This document shows, piece by piece, positions 11,366 through 19,427 of a DNA stretch of 64,000 nucleotides. The DNA is from Bibersteinia trehalosi (GTDB lineage: Bacteria; Pseudomonadota; Gammaproteobacteria; Enterobacterales; Pasteurellaceae). Each line of letters begins with the position of its first letter. Within the stretch, counting starts at the first letter, position 1. The notes under the pieces were generated by a model. That model was given only the letters and a program-made list of their open reading frames with translations. It was not told where the DNA came from and did no database searches. The position numbers were made by a program, and so were the translations under genes. Location: the NCBI RefSeq assembly GCF_004346205.1, contig NZ_SMAM01000006.1, positions 151,372 to 215,371 of the forward strand. Direction: 5' to 3'.

Positions 11366-11377
11366 TTGGATTACATT

Positions 11378-11492
11378 ATGAAGAAATACATCACATTAGT
11401 CGCATTTTTTAGGTGGTTTTCTATTTGTTATTATCCTTTTTGTCATACTGACTATACCAACAGCTTATTTGGAAAAGAAAATACCTTATTAA
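11378..11492 (+). pseudogene. Possible frameshifted small membrane protein
   Basis: The ATG at 11378 opens MKKYITLVAF and then hits a run of six T at 11405-11410. Removing one T would continue the frame as a hydrophobic helix (LGGFLFVIILFVILTIPTAY) ending in EKKIPY and a stop at 11490-11492. As written, the frame instead turns hydrophilic and stops at 11509. The small membrane protein is inferred, not proven; a sequencing error or slippage in the T-run would look the same. Confidence 0.3.
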
Positions 11493-11546
11493 AACCAAGT
11501 GTGCAGTAGGAAGAGCGTTTTATATCACAAACACAAAGTACAAGGG

Positions 11547-11711
11547 ATGAATTCGCTGATTACATATTTTTGCAATCTGGCAGCATCTTTTTCCGTAGGA
11601 GTGTTCCTTGTTTATGAAAATGGCTGGGTTTGGGTTAATGTAATAACAGCAGTGATTGCTGGTATCTTTATATGCTATGTATTGAGGAAAGGAGGGCAAC
11701 AAGCGGTCTAG
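11547..11711 (+). CDS. Hypothetical small membrane protein (54 aa)
   Basis: A 54-residue frame from the ATG at 11547 encodes two hydrophobic segments (LITYFCNLAASFSVGVFLVY and VNVITAVIAGIFICYVL) and a short basic tail RKGGQQAV. An alternative GTG start lies 16 codons upstream at 11499. The ribosome site AAGGG is too close to the ATG to be convincing. The stop codon lies inside an uptake-signal hairpin. It has no recognised family. Together with the two doubtful fragments upstream it may be what is left of a small-protein cassette. Confidence 0.4.
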   Translation: MNSLITYFCNLAASFSVGVFLVYENGWVWVNVITAVIAGIFICYVLRKGGQQAV

Positions 11712-11745
11712 TATTGCAAAATAATTGCAAAATCTGACCGCTTGT
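11699..11745. terminator. Inverted pair of DNA uptake signals
   Basis: ACAAGCGGT (11699-11707) and its complement ACCGCTTGT (11737-11745) face each other, with extra pairing through TTGCAAAA / TTGCAAAA flanks. The hairpin lies just past the ilvD stop and over the stop of the 54-aa frame. Paired uptake signals between convergent genes commonly serve as terminators in Pasteurellaceae. Confidence 0.65.
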
Positions 11746-11753
11746 TAAGGAGA

Positions 11754-13589
11754 TTAAATTTTCGTTTTATCTCTCACTGCCCCTTTATCCGCAGAAGTCG
11801 CAAAATGTCCATACACTTTTAATGCAAAGGAGACTTCACGTTGGCGGTTGGCAGGCTGCCAGCCTTTGGCATCTTGTTCTGCTCGGCGTGCATCAAGCTC
11901 GGTTTGTGGCACAATCAGTTCAATGCTGCGATTTGGAATATCAATTTCAATCTTATCGCCATCTTTCACTAAGCCAATCACACCGCCAGCAGCAGCTTCT
12001 GGGGAACAGTGTCCGATAGAAAGCCCTGATGTCCCACCAGAGAAACGTCCATCGGTTAATAACGCGCAGGCTTTGCCTAAGCCCATTGATTTGAGATAGC
12101 TGGTTGGGTAAAGCATTTCTTGCATACCCGGCCCCCCTTTCGGGCCTTCATAGCGAATAACAACAACATGACCTGCACGCACTTTACCACCTAAAATACC
12201 CGCAACGGCATCTTCTTGGCTTTCAAATACAATGGCTTCACCGCTGAATTTGAGAATGCTTTCATCTACCCCTGCGGTTTTTACAATACAGCCGTCCATT
12301 GCGATGTTGCCTTTAAGCATGGCTAAACCACCGTCTTGGCTATATGCAAATTCTTTTGAGCGAATACAGCCGTTTTGGCGGTCATCGTCCACGCTATCCC
12401 AACGGCAATCTTGTGAGAAAGCTTTGGTTGTGCGAATGCCAGCTGGCCCTGCTCGGAAGAATTTATGCACGGCTTCATCTTGGGTGAGTTTAATATCATA
12501 TTTAGCAATCTGGTCGCCAATAGTCATACCTAATACAGTGCGAGTTTGGTTATTGAGCAAACCTGCACGGTCTAATTCGCCTAAAATTGCCATAATCCCA
12601 CCTGCACGGTGTACATCTTCCATATGGTATTTATTGGTATTTGGTGCCACTTTGCTTAAACACGGCACTTGGCGAGATAAGCGGTCAATGTCTGCCATGG
12701 TGAAATCCACTTCCGCTTCTTGTGCAGCCGCCAATAAGTGTAAAACGGTATTGGTTGAACCACCCATCGCAATATCTAAGCTCATTGCATTATCAAATGC
12801 CGATTTGCTCGCAATGGAACGAGGCAGAACCGATTCATCATCTTGTTCATAGTATTTTTTGCAAAGCTCAACGATTTGCGAACCTGCATCTAAGAAAAGC
12901 TGTTTGCGGTCAGCGTGGGTTGCCAACATTGAGCCGTTACCCGGTAAACTTAACCCTAATGCTTCGGTTAAGCAGTTCATTGAGTTAGCGGTAAACATAC
13001 CCGAGCAAGATCCGCAAGTAGGACAAGCGGAGCGTTCAATAATCGCCACATCTTCATCAGAGGTTTCAGGGTTTGCGCCATGAATCATCGCATCAACTAA
13101 ATCTAAACGAATAAGCTGATCAGAAAGTTTCGTTTTGCCCGCTTCCATTGGGCCGCCTGAAACGAAAATAGTCGGAATGTTTAAACGCAATGCTGCCATT
13201 AACATTCCCGGAGTGATCTTATCGCAGTTAGAAATACAAACCATCGCATCAGCGCAATGGGCGTTTACCATATATTCTACGCTATCAGCAATTAAATCAC
13301 GGCTTGGGAGCGAATAGAGCATACCGCCGTGTCCCATTGCAATCCCATCGTCCACTGCAATGGTATTAAACTCTTTTGCCACTCCGCCTGCTTTTTCAAT
13401 TTGTTCAGCAACCAATTGCCCCATATCTTTTAAATGAACGTGTCCCGGTACAAATTGGGTAAATGAGTTTACCACCGCAATAATCGGCTTGCCAAAGTCG
13501 TTTTCTTTCATTCCTGTCGCACGCCACAATGCACGTGCACCTGCCATATTACGACCTTGTGTACTGGTCGCTGATCTTAATTTAGGCAT
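11754..13589 (-). CDS. ilvD: Dihydroxy-acid dehydratase IlvD
   Basis: Iron-sulfur enzyme of valine, leucine and isoleucine synthesis that dehydrates 2,3-dihydroxy acids to 2-oxo acids. It is 611 residues, matching the usual ~616. Cluster and substrate motifs are visible: [30 protein letters not shown] and the C-terminal [16 protein letters not shown]. The ATG at 13589 follows GGAG and starts the typical [19 protein letters not shown]. No other ilv gene lies beside it, so it is a detached branch-chain gene here. No leader-peptide attenuator was found in the ~180 bases upstream. Confidence 0.97.
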   Translation of the reverse strand: MPKLRSATSTQGRNMAGARALWRATGMKENDFGKPIIAVVNSFTQFVPGHVHLKDMGQLVAEQIEKAGGVAKEFNTIAVDDGIAMGHGGMLYSLPSRDLIADSVEYMVNAHCADAMVCISNCDKITPGMLMAALRLNIPTIFVSGGPMEAGKTKLSDQLIRLDLVDAMIHGANPETSDEDVAIIERSACPTCGSCSGMFTANSMNCLTEALGLSLPGNGSMLATHADRKQLFLDAGSQIVELCKKYYEQDDESVLPRSIASKSAFDNAMSLDIAMGGSTNTVLHLLAAAQEAEVDFTMADIDRLSRQVPCLSKVAPNTNKYHMEDVHRAGGIMAILGELDRAGLLNNQTRTVLGMTIGDQIAKYDIKLTQDEAVHKFFRAGPAGIRTTKAFSQDCRWDSVDDDRQNGCIRSKEFAYSQDGGLAMLKGNIAMDGCIVKTAGVDESILKFSGEAIVFESQEDAVAGILGGKVRAGHVVVIRYEGPKGGPGMQEMLYPTSYLKSMGLGKACALLTDGRFSGGTSGLSIGHCSPEAAAGGVIGLVKDGDKIEIDIPNRSIELIVPQTELDARRAEQDAKGWQPANRQREVSFALKVYGHFATSADKGAVRDKTKI

Positions 13590-13768
13590 AATCTACTCCA
13601 AGTTTTAAATGTTGTGTTTGTGTAAAGAGTCGGATTGTAGCGGTTTTTTGTAAAAGATAAAGGAAATTTGAGCGCTTGTTAGGGTAAGTAAAATATACCG
13701 TTAGCACTACAATTACTTTTCTTCCAAATACTTGAGTAACTCCAACTAGCTGAAAGAGTAAGATGGAA

Positions 13769-14464
13769 TTATTTGTTTTCTAAAATAAATTCAACAGCCA
13801 TTTGTGAATGGAGCTGTGCCGTATCAAAAAACGGGAGTGAGTGATCGTGTTGTTGCACCAGTAAACCAATTTCAGTACAACCTAAAATCACGCCTTCTGC
13901 GCCTTGAGTGGCTAGCTTATCAATGACGCTAAGGTAAAAAGCTTTGCTTTCAGGCAGAAATTTTCCTAAACACAGTTCTTCAAAAATAATACGATGAATT
14001 TCTGCTTGTTCGACAAGCGTTGGCATGATGGCTGTAATACCACGTTCAAGTAGCCCATCTTGGTAAAAAGGATCTTGCATAGTAAATGCGGTGCCGAGTA
14101 CACCAATTTTATGTAAGCCCTGTGCTTTAATTGCGTTAGCTGTAGCATCTAGAATATGCAGAAAAGGGATATTAATCGCAGCTTGAATCTCAGGGGCATT
14201 TTTATGCATAGTGTTGGTGGCAAGCAAAATAGCCTCTGCCCCCATCTGCTCTAAGCGTTTTGCAGATTTTGCTAGAATTTTGCCCGCTTGTTGCCAGTTT
14301 CCACTTTTTTGGCATTGCACAATATCTTCAAAATTTACACTATCAAGCAAAATGGGCGCAGAATAATTTCCTCCTCTTACTTGATTAACTAATCGATTAA
14401 TTTCTATATAGTAGGTTGCTGTACTTTCTGGCGACATTCCACCAATTATGCCAAGAGTCTTCAT
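13769..14464 (-). CDS. Aspartate/glutamate racemase family protein (YgeA-like)
   Basis: Cofactor-independent amino-acid racemase of the Asp/Glu family, 231 residues, cytoplasmic. The glycine-rich start MKTLGIIGGMSPEST and the second-half catalytic motif LGCTEIGLL are plain. The first catalytic position reads ATNTMHK, with Thr in place of Cys. The E. coli YgeA racemase has the same Thr/Cys asymmetry, so this is probably active on aspartate or glutamate rather than broken. It lies after fruA on the same strand but with a hairpin between them, so it is probably separate from the fru operon. Confidence 0.85.
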   Translation of the reverse strand: MKTLGIIGGMSPESTATYYIEINRLVNQVRGGNYSAPILLDSVNFEDIVQCQKSGNWQQAGKILAKSAKRLEQMGAEAILLATNTMHKNAPEIQAAINIPFLHILDATANAIKAQGLHKIGVLGTAFTMQDPFYQDGLLERGITAIMPTLVEQAEIHRIIFEELCLGKFLPESKAFYLSVIDKLATQGAEGVILGCTEIGLLVQQHDHSLPFFDTAQLHSQMAVEFILENK

Positions 14465-14487
14465 TTTACTTCCTCTAGGTTAAACAT

Positions 14488-14509
14488 AAGGCAGACTTAT
14501 GTCTGCCTT
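14488..14509 (-). terminator. Hairpin after fruA
   Basis: AAGGCAGAC / GTCTGCCTT with a 4-base loop lies between the fruA stop and the start of the racemase gene. It has a 9-bp stem and only a weak T-run on the minus strand, so it is a probable terminator of fruBKA. Confidence 0.5.
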
Positions 14510-14528
14510 AAGATTGCTTCAGTCAAGC

Positions 14529-16187
14529 TTATTCTGCTTTAGGTTTGATTAGTGCATAAGTGACACCAGTGATAACTGAGCCAATTGCAATGGCTGCAAT
14601 ATACATCACAGGAGCAGAAACAAATGGAATCACGAATAAACCACCGTGTGGGGCTTGAAGCGTAATACCTAAGCTCATAGAAATTGCACCTGCGACAGCA
14701 CCGCCTAAGATAGAGGTACCAATTACACGCACAGGATCAGCTGCAACGAATGGTAATGCACCTTCTGAGATGAAGCATAAACCTAATACAAACGATGGTT
14801 TACCTGCATCACGTTGGTTTACAGTGAATTTATTGCGAGCAATCATTGTTGCAATTGCCATACCGATAGGCGGAACCATACCTGCCGCCATTACTGCAGC
14901 CATTGGTGCATATTGTTGTGAAGCAATTAAGCCCACGCCAAAGGTATAAGCCGCTTTATTCACTGGGCCGCCCATATCCACACACATCATCGCGCCTAAA
15001 ATCGCCCCTAAGATAAGAGCGTTGGTTTGTCCCATATTGTTCAACCAAGCGACAAGGCTATCCATTAACGCTTTCACTGGTGGGTTGATGAGATAGATCA
15101 TCGCAAGACCCACAATCGCCGTGCCAAGTAAAGGCAAAATTAAAATCGGTTTAAGTGAGGCAAAACTTGGAGCAAGTTGGATCTTGTCATTTAAGAATTT
15201 CACCACATAACCTGCTAGGAAACCGGCAAAGATACCACCTAAAATTCCAGCCCCTGCGGTTGTTGCTAACATACCGCCAGTTAAACCGACAGCTAAACCT
15301 GGACGGTCTGCAATAGAGTAGGCGACATAACCTGCGAATACTGCAATCATTAAGTGGAATGCCGCACCGCCACCGATATCCATCAACGCTTTTGGTAAGC
15401 CGAATGCAATTGATTCATCTTGGAATGCGGTATGACCAAACATAAAGGAGATGGCAATTAACAAACCGCCTGCGACTACGATAGGCAACATATGCGAAAC
15501 ACCGGTCATTAAGTGTTTGTACACGCCTTTTTTCTCTTGGCTTGCAGATTCATCATTAGCTTTTGCTGCTACTGCACCGCCTGTGTAAACTTTAGCCTCT
15601 TTAAATGCTTTATCAAACTCTTGCGCCGTTTTCTTCAAGGCTAAACCCGTAGAAGTACGATACATCGGTTTGCCTTCAAATTTGCTTAAATCCACATCAA
15701 TATCGGCAGCAACAAACACTAAATCCGCTGCGGCGACTTCTTCTGGGCTGATTGGATTACCTGCGCCCACTTGACCACGAGTTTCTACTTTCACATTCCA
15801 GCCCTGTGCTTTGGCATAGTTTTCAATTGCCTCAGCAGACATAAAGGTGTGTGCTACACCAGTTGGGCAAGCGGTAACGGCTACGATATTTTTTACACCG
15901 CTAGTTGAAACGGCTGTTGTTGTCGCATTTGCAAAAATTTGAGCAGAATAAACCGCTTGTTGTAATGCTGATTCAGGCTGAGCAAAAGCCTGATCTAAAT
16001 TGAGCACCGCCCCTTTTTTACCTGCGGCTTGGGCTGGCACTTCGTTATCAAATAAAACGACAAAGTCAGCTTGTTCTGCTGAGACCACATTATATCCCTG
16101 CTGTTTTGCTGCTGCCGAAAGCACTTCACTTACTAAGAATTGACGAGCTTTGCCGACATTGGCAGGAAAAAGAAATGAAATGTTCAT
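14529..16187 (-). CDS. fruA: PTS fructose transporter subunit IIBC FruA
   Basis: Membrane permease that imports fructose and phosphorylates it to fructose-1-phosphate. It is 552 residues. Domain order: a degenerate IIB-like domain (about 1-85), the active IIB domain (about 99-195) with phosphorylated Cys107 in VAVTACPTGVAHTFM, and the IIC membrane domain (about 222-552) with the conserved GGPVNKAAY motif and a long hydrophobic stretch. It is the last gene of fruB-fruK-fruA and is separated from fruK by a 163-base gap that holds a nested inverted repeat. The gene looks intact. Confidence 0.96.
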   Translation of the reverse strand: MNISFLFPANVGKARQFLVSEVLSAAAKQQGYNVVSAEQADFVVLFDNEVPAQAAGKKGAVLNLDQAFAQPESALQQAVYSAQIFANATTTAVSTSGVKNIVAVTACPTGVAHTFMSAEAIENYAKAQGWNVKVETRGQVGAGNPISPEEVAAADLVFVAADIDVDLSKFEGKPMYRTSTGLALKKTAQEFDKAFKEAKVYTGGAVAAKANDESASQEKKGVYKHLMTGVSHMLPIVVAGGLLIAISFMFGHTAFQDESIAFGLPKALMDIGGGAAFHLMIAVFAGYVAYSIADRPGLAVGLTGGMLATTAGAGILGGIFAGFLAGYVVKFLNDKIQLAPSFASLKPILILPLLGTAIVGLAMIYLINPPVKALMDSLVAWLNNMGQTNALILGAILGAMMCVDMGGPVNKAAYTFGVGLIASQQYAPMAAVMAAGMVPPIGMAIATMIARNKFTVNQRDAGKPSFVLGLCFISEGALPFVAADPVRVIGTSILGGAVAGAISMSLGITLQAPHGGLFVIPFVSAPVMYIAAIAIGSVITGVTYALIKPKAE

Positions 16188-16219
16188 TTTGAGTTCCTTT
16201 TGTTAATGTTGAAAATAAC

Positions 16220-16355
16220 TTTAAATCTCCCCTCTTATCCCCTCTTTTTCAAAGAGGGGACGATCATTCGTGTGTAGAATAATGCACTGAGCAACGATTA
16301 ATTACTGAACGATCACCCCCTCTTTGAAAAAGAGGGGGAGGGGGGAGATTTTAAA
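16220..16355. repeat. Nested inverted repeat between fruK and fruA
   Basis: Two arms of about 50 bases (16220-16269 and 16307-16355) are inverted copies of each other, and each arm contains its own palindrome (CCCCTCTTTTTCAAAGAGGGG-like, near 16249 and 16316). The outer ends read TTTAAATCTCCCC and its complement. The right end overlaps the fruK stop codon. It has no coding potential and looks like a miniature mobile or REP-type element within the operon. Confidence 0.75.
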
Positions 16356-17289
16356 TCTCGGTGATCTCCACTTGCTGAGCAAGACTATCAATCACACTGC
16401 GATCTGCCACGCCCACATTGCTTTGTGCAACTGCATTGGCAGAGGTTGCAGAAGCAAATTTCAAGGTTTGCGCTTTATCCCAGCCTTGTGCAAAGCCGTA
16501 GATTAAACCGGCGACCATTGAATCACCCGCACCCACAGTACTGACCACATTTTCACAGCGTGGTGGACGAGCAATAAGCACACCTTCGTTATTGACCCAA
16601 ATTGAGCCTTGTTCACCCATTGAAACGATCACGTTTTCAATACCTTTATTGCGAAGTTCTTGGGCGGCGGCGATGACTTCATTAAGATTATCCAATTTAC
16701 GACCGACTAACACTTCCAATTCACGGCGGTTTGGTTTCACTAACCAAGGGTGTGCTTTTAAACCTTCGGTGAGTGCTTGATTGCTGGTATCTAATACAAT
16801 TTTGATACCTTGATTATGCAGCTCTATCAACCACTCTTTGAATTGTTCGGCAGAGACACCTCGAGGCAATGAACCACAGACGGCGACTAAATCAAATTGA
16901 CTTTCCCAGCTTTGTGAAAGGGCAGAGAACTTACGCCAATCATTGGTACAAACTTCAAAACCTAAGAAGTTTAAGTCGGTTACATCGGCTTCGGTTTCCG
17001 TGATTTTCACGTTAATACGCGTTTTGCCATTGATACGATAAAAATCATCAACCAGCCCATTCTTGGCAAAAAATTGCACAAAATCACCTTGATTTTCTTC
17101 GCCTAAAAAGCCCGTGACGGTTAAATTTGTACCAAGATCGGCAAGCACTTTGGCAACATTGATGCCTTTACCCGCAGGGTAGATACCAAGCGTTTCAACG
17201 GTATTGACTTCACCAATCTCAATTTTTGCTAAACGCCCGACTAAATCAAAGGCAGGGTTGAGCGTAACGGTTGCAATGCGTTGTGTCAT
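16351..17289 (-). CDS. fruK: 1-phosphofructokinase FruK
   Basis: PfkB-family kinase that converts fructose-1-phosphate to fructose-1,6-bisphosphate. It is 312 residues, as usual for the family. The N-terminal substrate motif PAGKGINVAKVLADLG and the C-terminal ATP/anion-hole motif STVGAGDSMVAGL with the catalytic Asp are present. Its start is one base after the fruB stop, so the two are translationally coupled. The stop codon is embedded in the outer end of the inverted repeat that separates it from fruA. Confidence 0.96.
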   Translation of the reverse strand: MTQRIATVTLNPAFDLVGRLAKIEIGEVNTVETLGIYPAGKGINVAKVLADLGTNLTVTGFLGEENQGDFVQFFAKNGLVDDFYRINGKTRINVKITETEADVTDLNFLGFEVCTNDWRKFSALSQSWESQFDLVAVCGSLPRGVSAEQFKEWLIELHNQGIKIVLDTSNQALTEGLKAHPWLVKPNRRELEVLVGRKLDNLNEVIAAAQELRNKGIENVIVSMGEQGSIWVNNEGVLIARPPRCENVVSTVGAGDSMVAGLIYGFAQGWDKAQTLKFASATSANAVAQSNVGVADRSVIDSLAQQVEITEI

Positions 17290-17290
17290 A

Positions 17291-18781
17291 TTATTCTCCT
17301 AATCCTGCTTCAATCGCTTTGCCAATGCCTTCCAACGCTTCTTTGGCTTGCTCACCACTTGCCACAAAGCGTAAGTGATGCCCTTTGGTTACGCCTAATG
17401 CCACGATTTTCATCATACTTTTCGCACTGACTAAATCGCTATTGCGATCAACGTTTTGCACTTTGATATCGGCATTATATTTTTTCGCTTCTGCCACAAG
17501 CATTGCCGATGGACGAGCGTGTAAACCGTGTTCGTTACGAATCACAAAAGTGGCTTCTAGTTCGTCATTGTTTGCCACAATTTCGCTGGTATTTGCAGGA
17601 TTTTGCGGATTTTCAACCGCTTGTTGTGCAGCAGATTGCTCAATAATGTCGGCTTCACTTGGTACAAAGCTTACTGCTTCACCTAAACCATTTTCAAAGC
17701 CTGCTTTAATTGCTTCAATTGCGGCTAATGCTTGTGCACCTTCGGCGGTAAAGCGTAATTTACTACCTTTCACTGCACCCAACGTTAAAATTTTCATCGT
17801 AGATTTGGCACTTACTGGGGCTGTACCACGATCTAAATTTTCAACGGTAACATTTGCATCAAAGGCTTTCACAATTTTGACTAATTCTGCTACTGGTCGA
17901 GCGTGTAAACCGTTGTCGTTACGCAATGTAAATGTACCAATCACTTTTTCCGCATTATTGCTTGCAACTTCTGCTACCACATTTGAGGCAACACCAAATA
18001 ATGCCAGAATTTGCTCAGCCGTACCCGACGTTAAAATTTGCTGATTATCTTGATTGAATAATTTTGCTAATTCACTTTCCAATGCATTATCCACTGCGCT
18101 AACAGACACAACTGTTTTGCCTGATTGACTACGAGCCACTGCAATACCATTTTGCACATTGCCTGTTTGTGCATCACTGACGAAAAGATTCGCATTTAAT
18201 GCCAATGGCTGACTTGCCACTGCTTGGCTAATAAATTGCGGATTAGCGTAACCAAGTTCTGTTAATTTACCTGCATTGATGGCTGAAAGGGTAATTAAAC
18301 TTTCGCTATTTTCATTTAAAGAAATGAGTTCAGCAGAGATGATAGGAAGGGCTTTTTTACCTGAAAGCGTTGCAATAAATTCATCTAAATTTGCCGTTTT
18401 TGCGAGTGTTTCTGCCGCTTGTTCATCGCTTAATACGGAAGTTAATTGACGAAGTAGAGCAAGGTGTTCATCAGATTTAGCGGCAATCCCAATGACCACA
18501 TAAGCGATATTGCCTTCACCCCATTCCACACCTTGTGGGAATTGATAAACTTGTACGCCTGTATTTTTTACAAGATCACGAGTCTCTAATGTCCCATGTG
18601 GAATCGCAATACCGTTGCCTAAGAAAGTGGACGTTTGGTTCTCACGAGCAAGCATTCCATTTTCATAACCCTCAGCAACATTGCCGTTTTTCACTAAGCC
18701 TGCCGCCACTAAGCGGATAGCTGTTTCTTTATCAGTAGCAGAGCCATTTAGGCTGATGTTGGATATTGAAAGATTAAGCAT
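17291..18781 (-). CDS. fruB: PTS fructose multiphosphoryl transfer protein FruB, with two HPr domains
   Basis: Cytoplasmic phosphocarrier that passes phosphate from enzyme I to FruA. It is 496 residues, longer than the ~376 of E. coli. Domain order: IIA-Fru (about 1-145) with His62 in AIPHGT, a middle domain (about 150-265), a first HPr/FPr domain (about 279-367) with His293 in GLHARP, a linker rich in Ala/Asn/Gln, and a second HPr domain (about 408-496) with His421 in GLHARP. Both HPr copies also keep the SAKS..MKI serine region. A similarly long FruB occurs, as I recall, in Haemophilus. It is the first gene of fruBKA, starting at the ATG at 18781. Confidence 0.95.
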   Translation of the reverse strand: MLNLSISNISLNGSATDKETAIRLVAAGLVKNGNVAEGYENGMLARENQTSTFLGNGIAIPHGTLETRDLVKNTGVQVYQFPQGVEWGEGNIAYVVIGIAAKSDEHLALLRQLTSVLSDEQAAETLAKTANLDEFIATLSGKKALPIISAELISLNENSESLITLSAINAGKLTELGYANPQFISQAVASQPLALNANLFVSDAQTGNVQNGIAVARSQSGKTVVSVSAVDNALESELAKLFNQDNQQILTSGTAEQILALFGVASNVVAEVASNNAEKVIGTFTLRNDNGLHARPVAELVKIVKAFDANVTVENLDRGTAPVSAKSTMKILTLGAVKGSKLRFTAEGAQALAAIEAIKAGFENGLGEAVSFVPSEADIIEQSAAQQAVENPQNPANTSEIVANNDELEATFVIRNEHGLHARPSAMLVAEAKKYNADIKVQNVDRNSDLVSAKSMMKIVALGVTKGHHLRFVASGEQAKEALEGIGKAIEAGLGE

Positions 18782-18840
18782 TTGGGCTCCTTCATAAATT
18801 TTGTTTTTGAAAAAATTTGCAAGATTTTACTTTATTTTTT

Positions 18841-18856
18841 GCTAAACCGATCTAGC
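18841..18856. promoter_or_regulatory. Possible Cra/FruR-like operator upstream of fruB
   Basis: GCTAAACCGATCTAGC is an imperfect palindrome 60 bases upstream of fruB and resembles the Cra consensus half site (GCTGAAWC). The match is partial and no cra gene is in the window, so this is a weak suggestion. Confidence 0.3.
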
Positions 18857-18866
18857 AATGAATAAC

Positions 18867-18913
18867 AAAAAAATCCCTTTTTGTGATCTGACTCACAAAA
18901 AAGGGATTTTTTT
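18867..18913 (-). terminator. ndk: ndk terminator
   Basis: AAATCCCTTTTTGTGA pairs with TCACAAAAAAGGGATTT around a short loop, and on the minus strand the stem is followed by a T-run. It directly follows, and slightly overlaps, the ndk stop codon. The upper stem and loop form a perfect CRP consensus (next entry). Confidence 0.8.
18882..18897. promoter_or_regulatory. CRP-cAMP binding site upstream of fruB
   Basis: TGTGATCTGACTCACA matches the TGTGA-N6-TCACA consensus exactly. It is centred about 108 bases upstream of the fruB start. The fructose PTS operon is a sensible CRP target. The site lies inside the ndk terminator stem. Confidence 0.7.
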
Positions 18914-19331
18914 AAGATACGATTTCGTTTGGCATAAAGAAATAGGCAATTTCGCGTTTTGCTGAAAGTTCAGAATCTGAGCCATGTACAGAATTCTCGC
19001 GCATACTTAAAGCAAAGCGATCACGGATTGTGCCTTTTTCGCGTTTTGCTGGATCAGTTGCACCCATTAAATCGCGATAGTGTTGCACGGCATTTTCGCC
19101 CTCTAGCACAGCCACAACAATCGGTGCAGAGGTCATAAACTGAACCAATGGTTCAAAAAAATCTTTGCCTTGGTGTTCAGCATAAAAGCCACCAGCCTGC
19201 TCTGCATTTAAATGTAACATTTTCAGAGCCTTAATCTTTAATCCACCTTTCTCAATTTCAGCCAGAATTTGTCCAACTAAATTACGACGAGTGGCATCGG
19301 GTTTGATGATAGAAAGAGTCTGTTGGATCAT
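18912..19331 (-). CDS. ndk: Nucleoside diphosphate kinase Ndk
   Basis: Transfers phosphate from ATP to nucleoside diphosphates through a phospho-histidine. I start at the second ATG (19331), giving [13 protein letters not shown] and 139 residues. The GAGGAG ribosome site is 9 bases upstream of it but directly abuts the earlier ATG at 19340. The active-site block NSVHGSDS contains the catalytic His, and the nucleotide-binding residues around MLHL and [13 protein letters not shown] match the family. It is a single gene with its own terminator. Confidence 0.95.
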   Translation of the reverse strand: MIQQTLSIIKPDATRRNLVGQILAEIEKGGLKIKALKMLHLNAEQAGGFYAEHQGKDFFEPLVQFMTSAPIVVAVLEGENAVQHYRDLMGATDPAKREKGTIRDRFALSMRENSVHGSDSELSAKREIAYFFMPNEIVS

Positions 19332-19384
19332 ACTTTTCATCTCCTCTATAAGGGGAATTATTACCCATGATAGTGATATATCCT

Positions 19385-19408
19385 GCGGTAGGTAAAAGTT
19401 CCTACCGC
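19385..19408 (-). terminator. Hairpin between metG and ndk
   Basis: GCGGTAGG (19385-19392) pairs with CCTACCGC (19401-19408) around an 8-base loop just after the metG stop. There is no strong T-run, so termination is only probable. Confidence 0.45.
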
Positions 19409-19427
19409 TTATAAATGTTTGGATAAA

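Noticed and set aside
12232..12852. A 206-residue plus-strand open frame inside ilvD
   Set aside because: It lies entirely antisense to ilvD, has no ribosome site and its composition is that of a shadow frame.
13769..14464. The racemase as a pseudogene because the first catalytic Cys is Thr
   Set aside because: The E. coli YgeA enzyme has the same Thr/Cys pair, and the frame is intact and full length.
16220..16355. The nested inverted repeat as a CRISPR array or riboswitch
   Set aside because: Only two inverted arms, no regular spacers, and no recognisable aptamer; a palindromic repeat explains it.
17385..18044. A 219-residue plus-strand open frame inside fruB
   Set aside because: Antisense to the HPr-encoding region of a clear gene; the composition reflects the repeated HPr codons.
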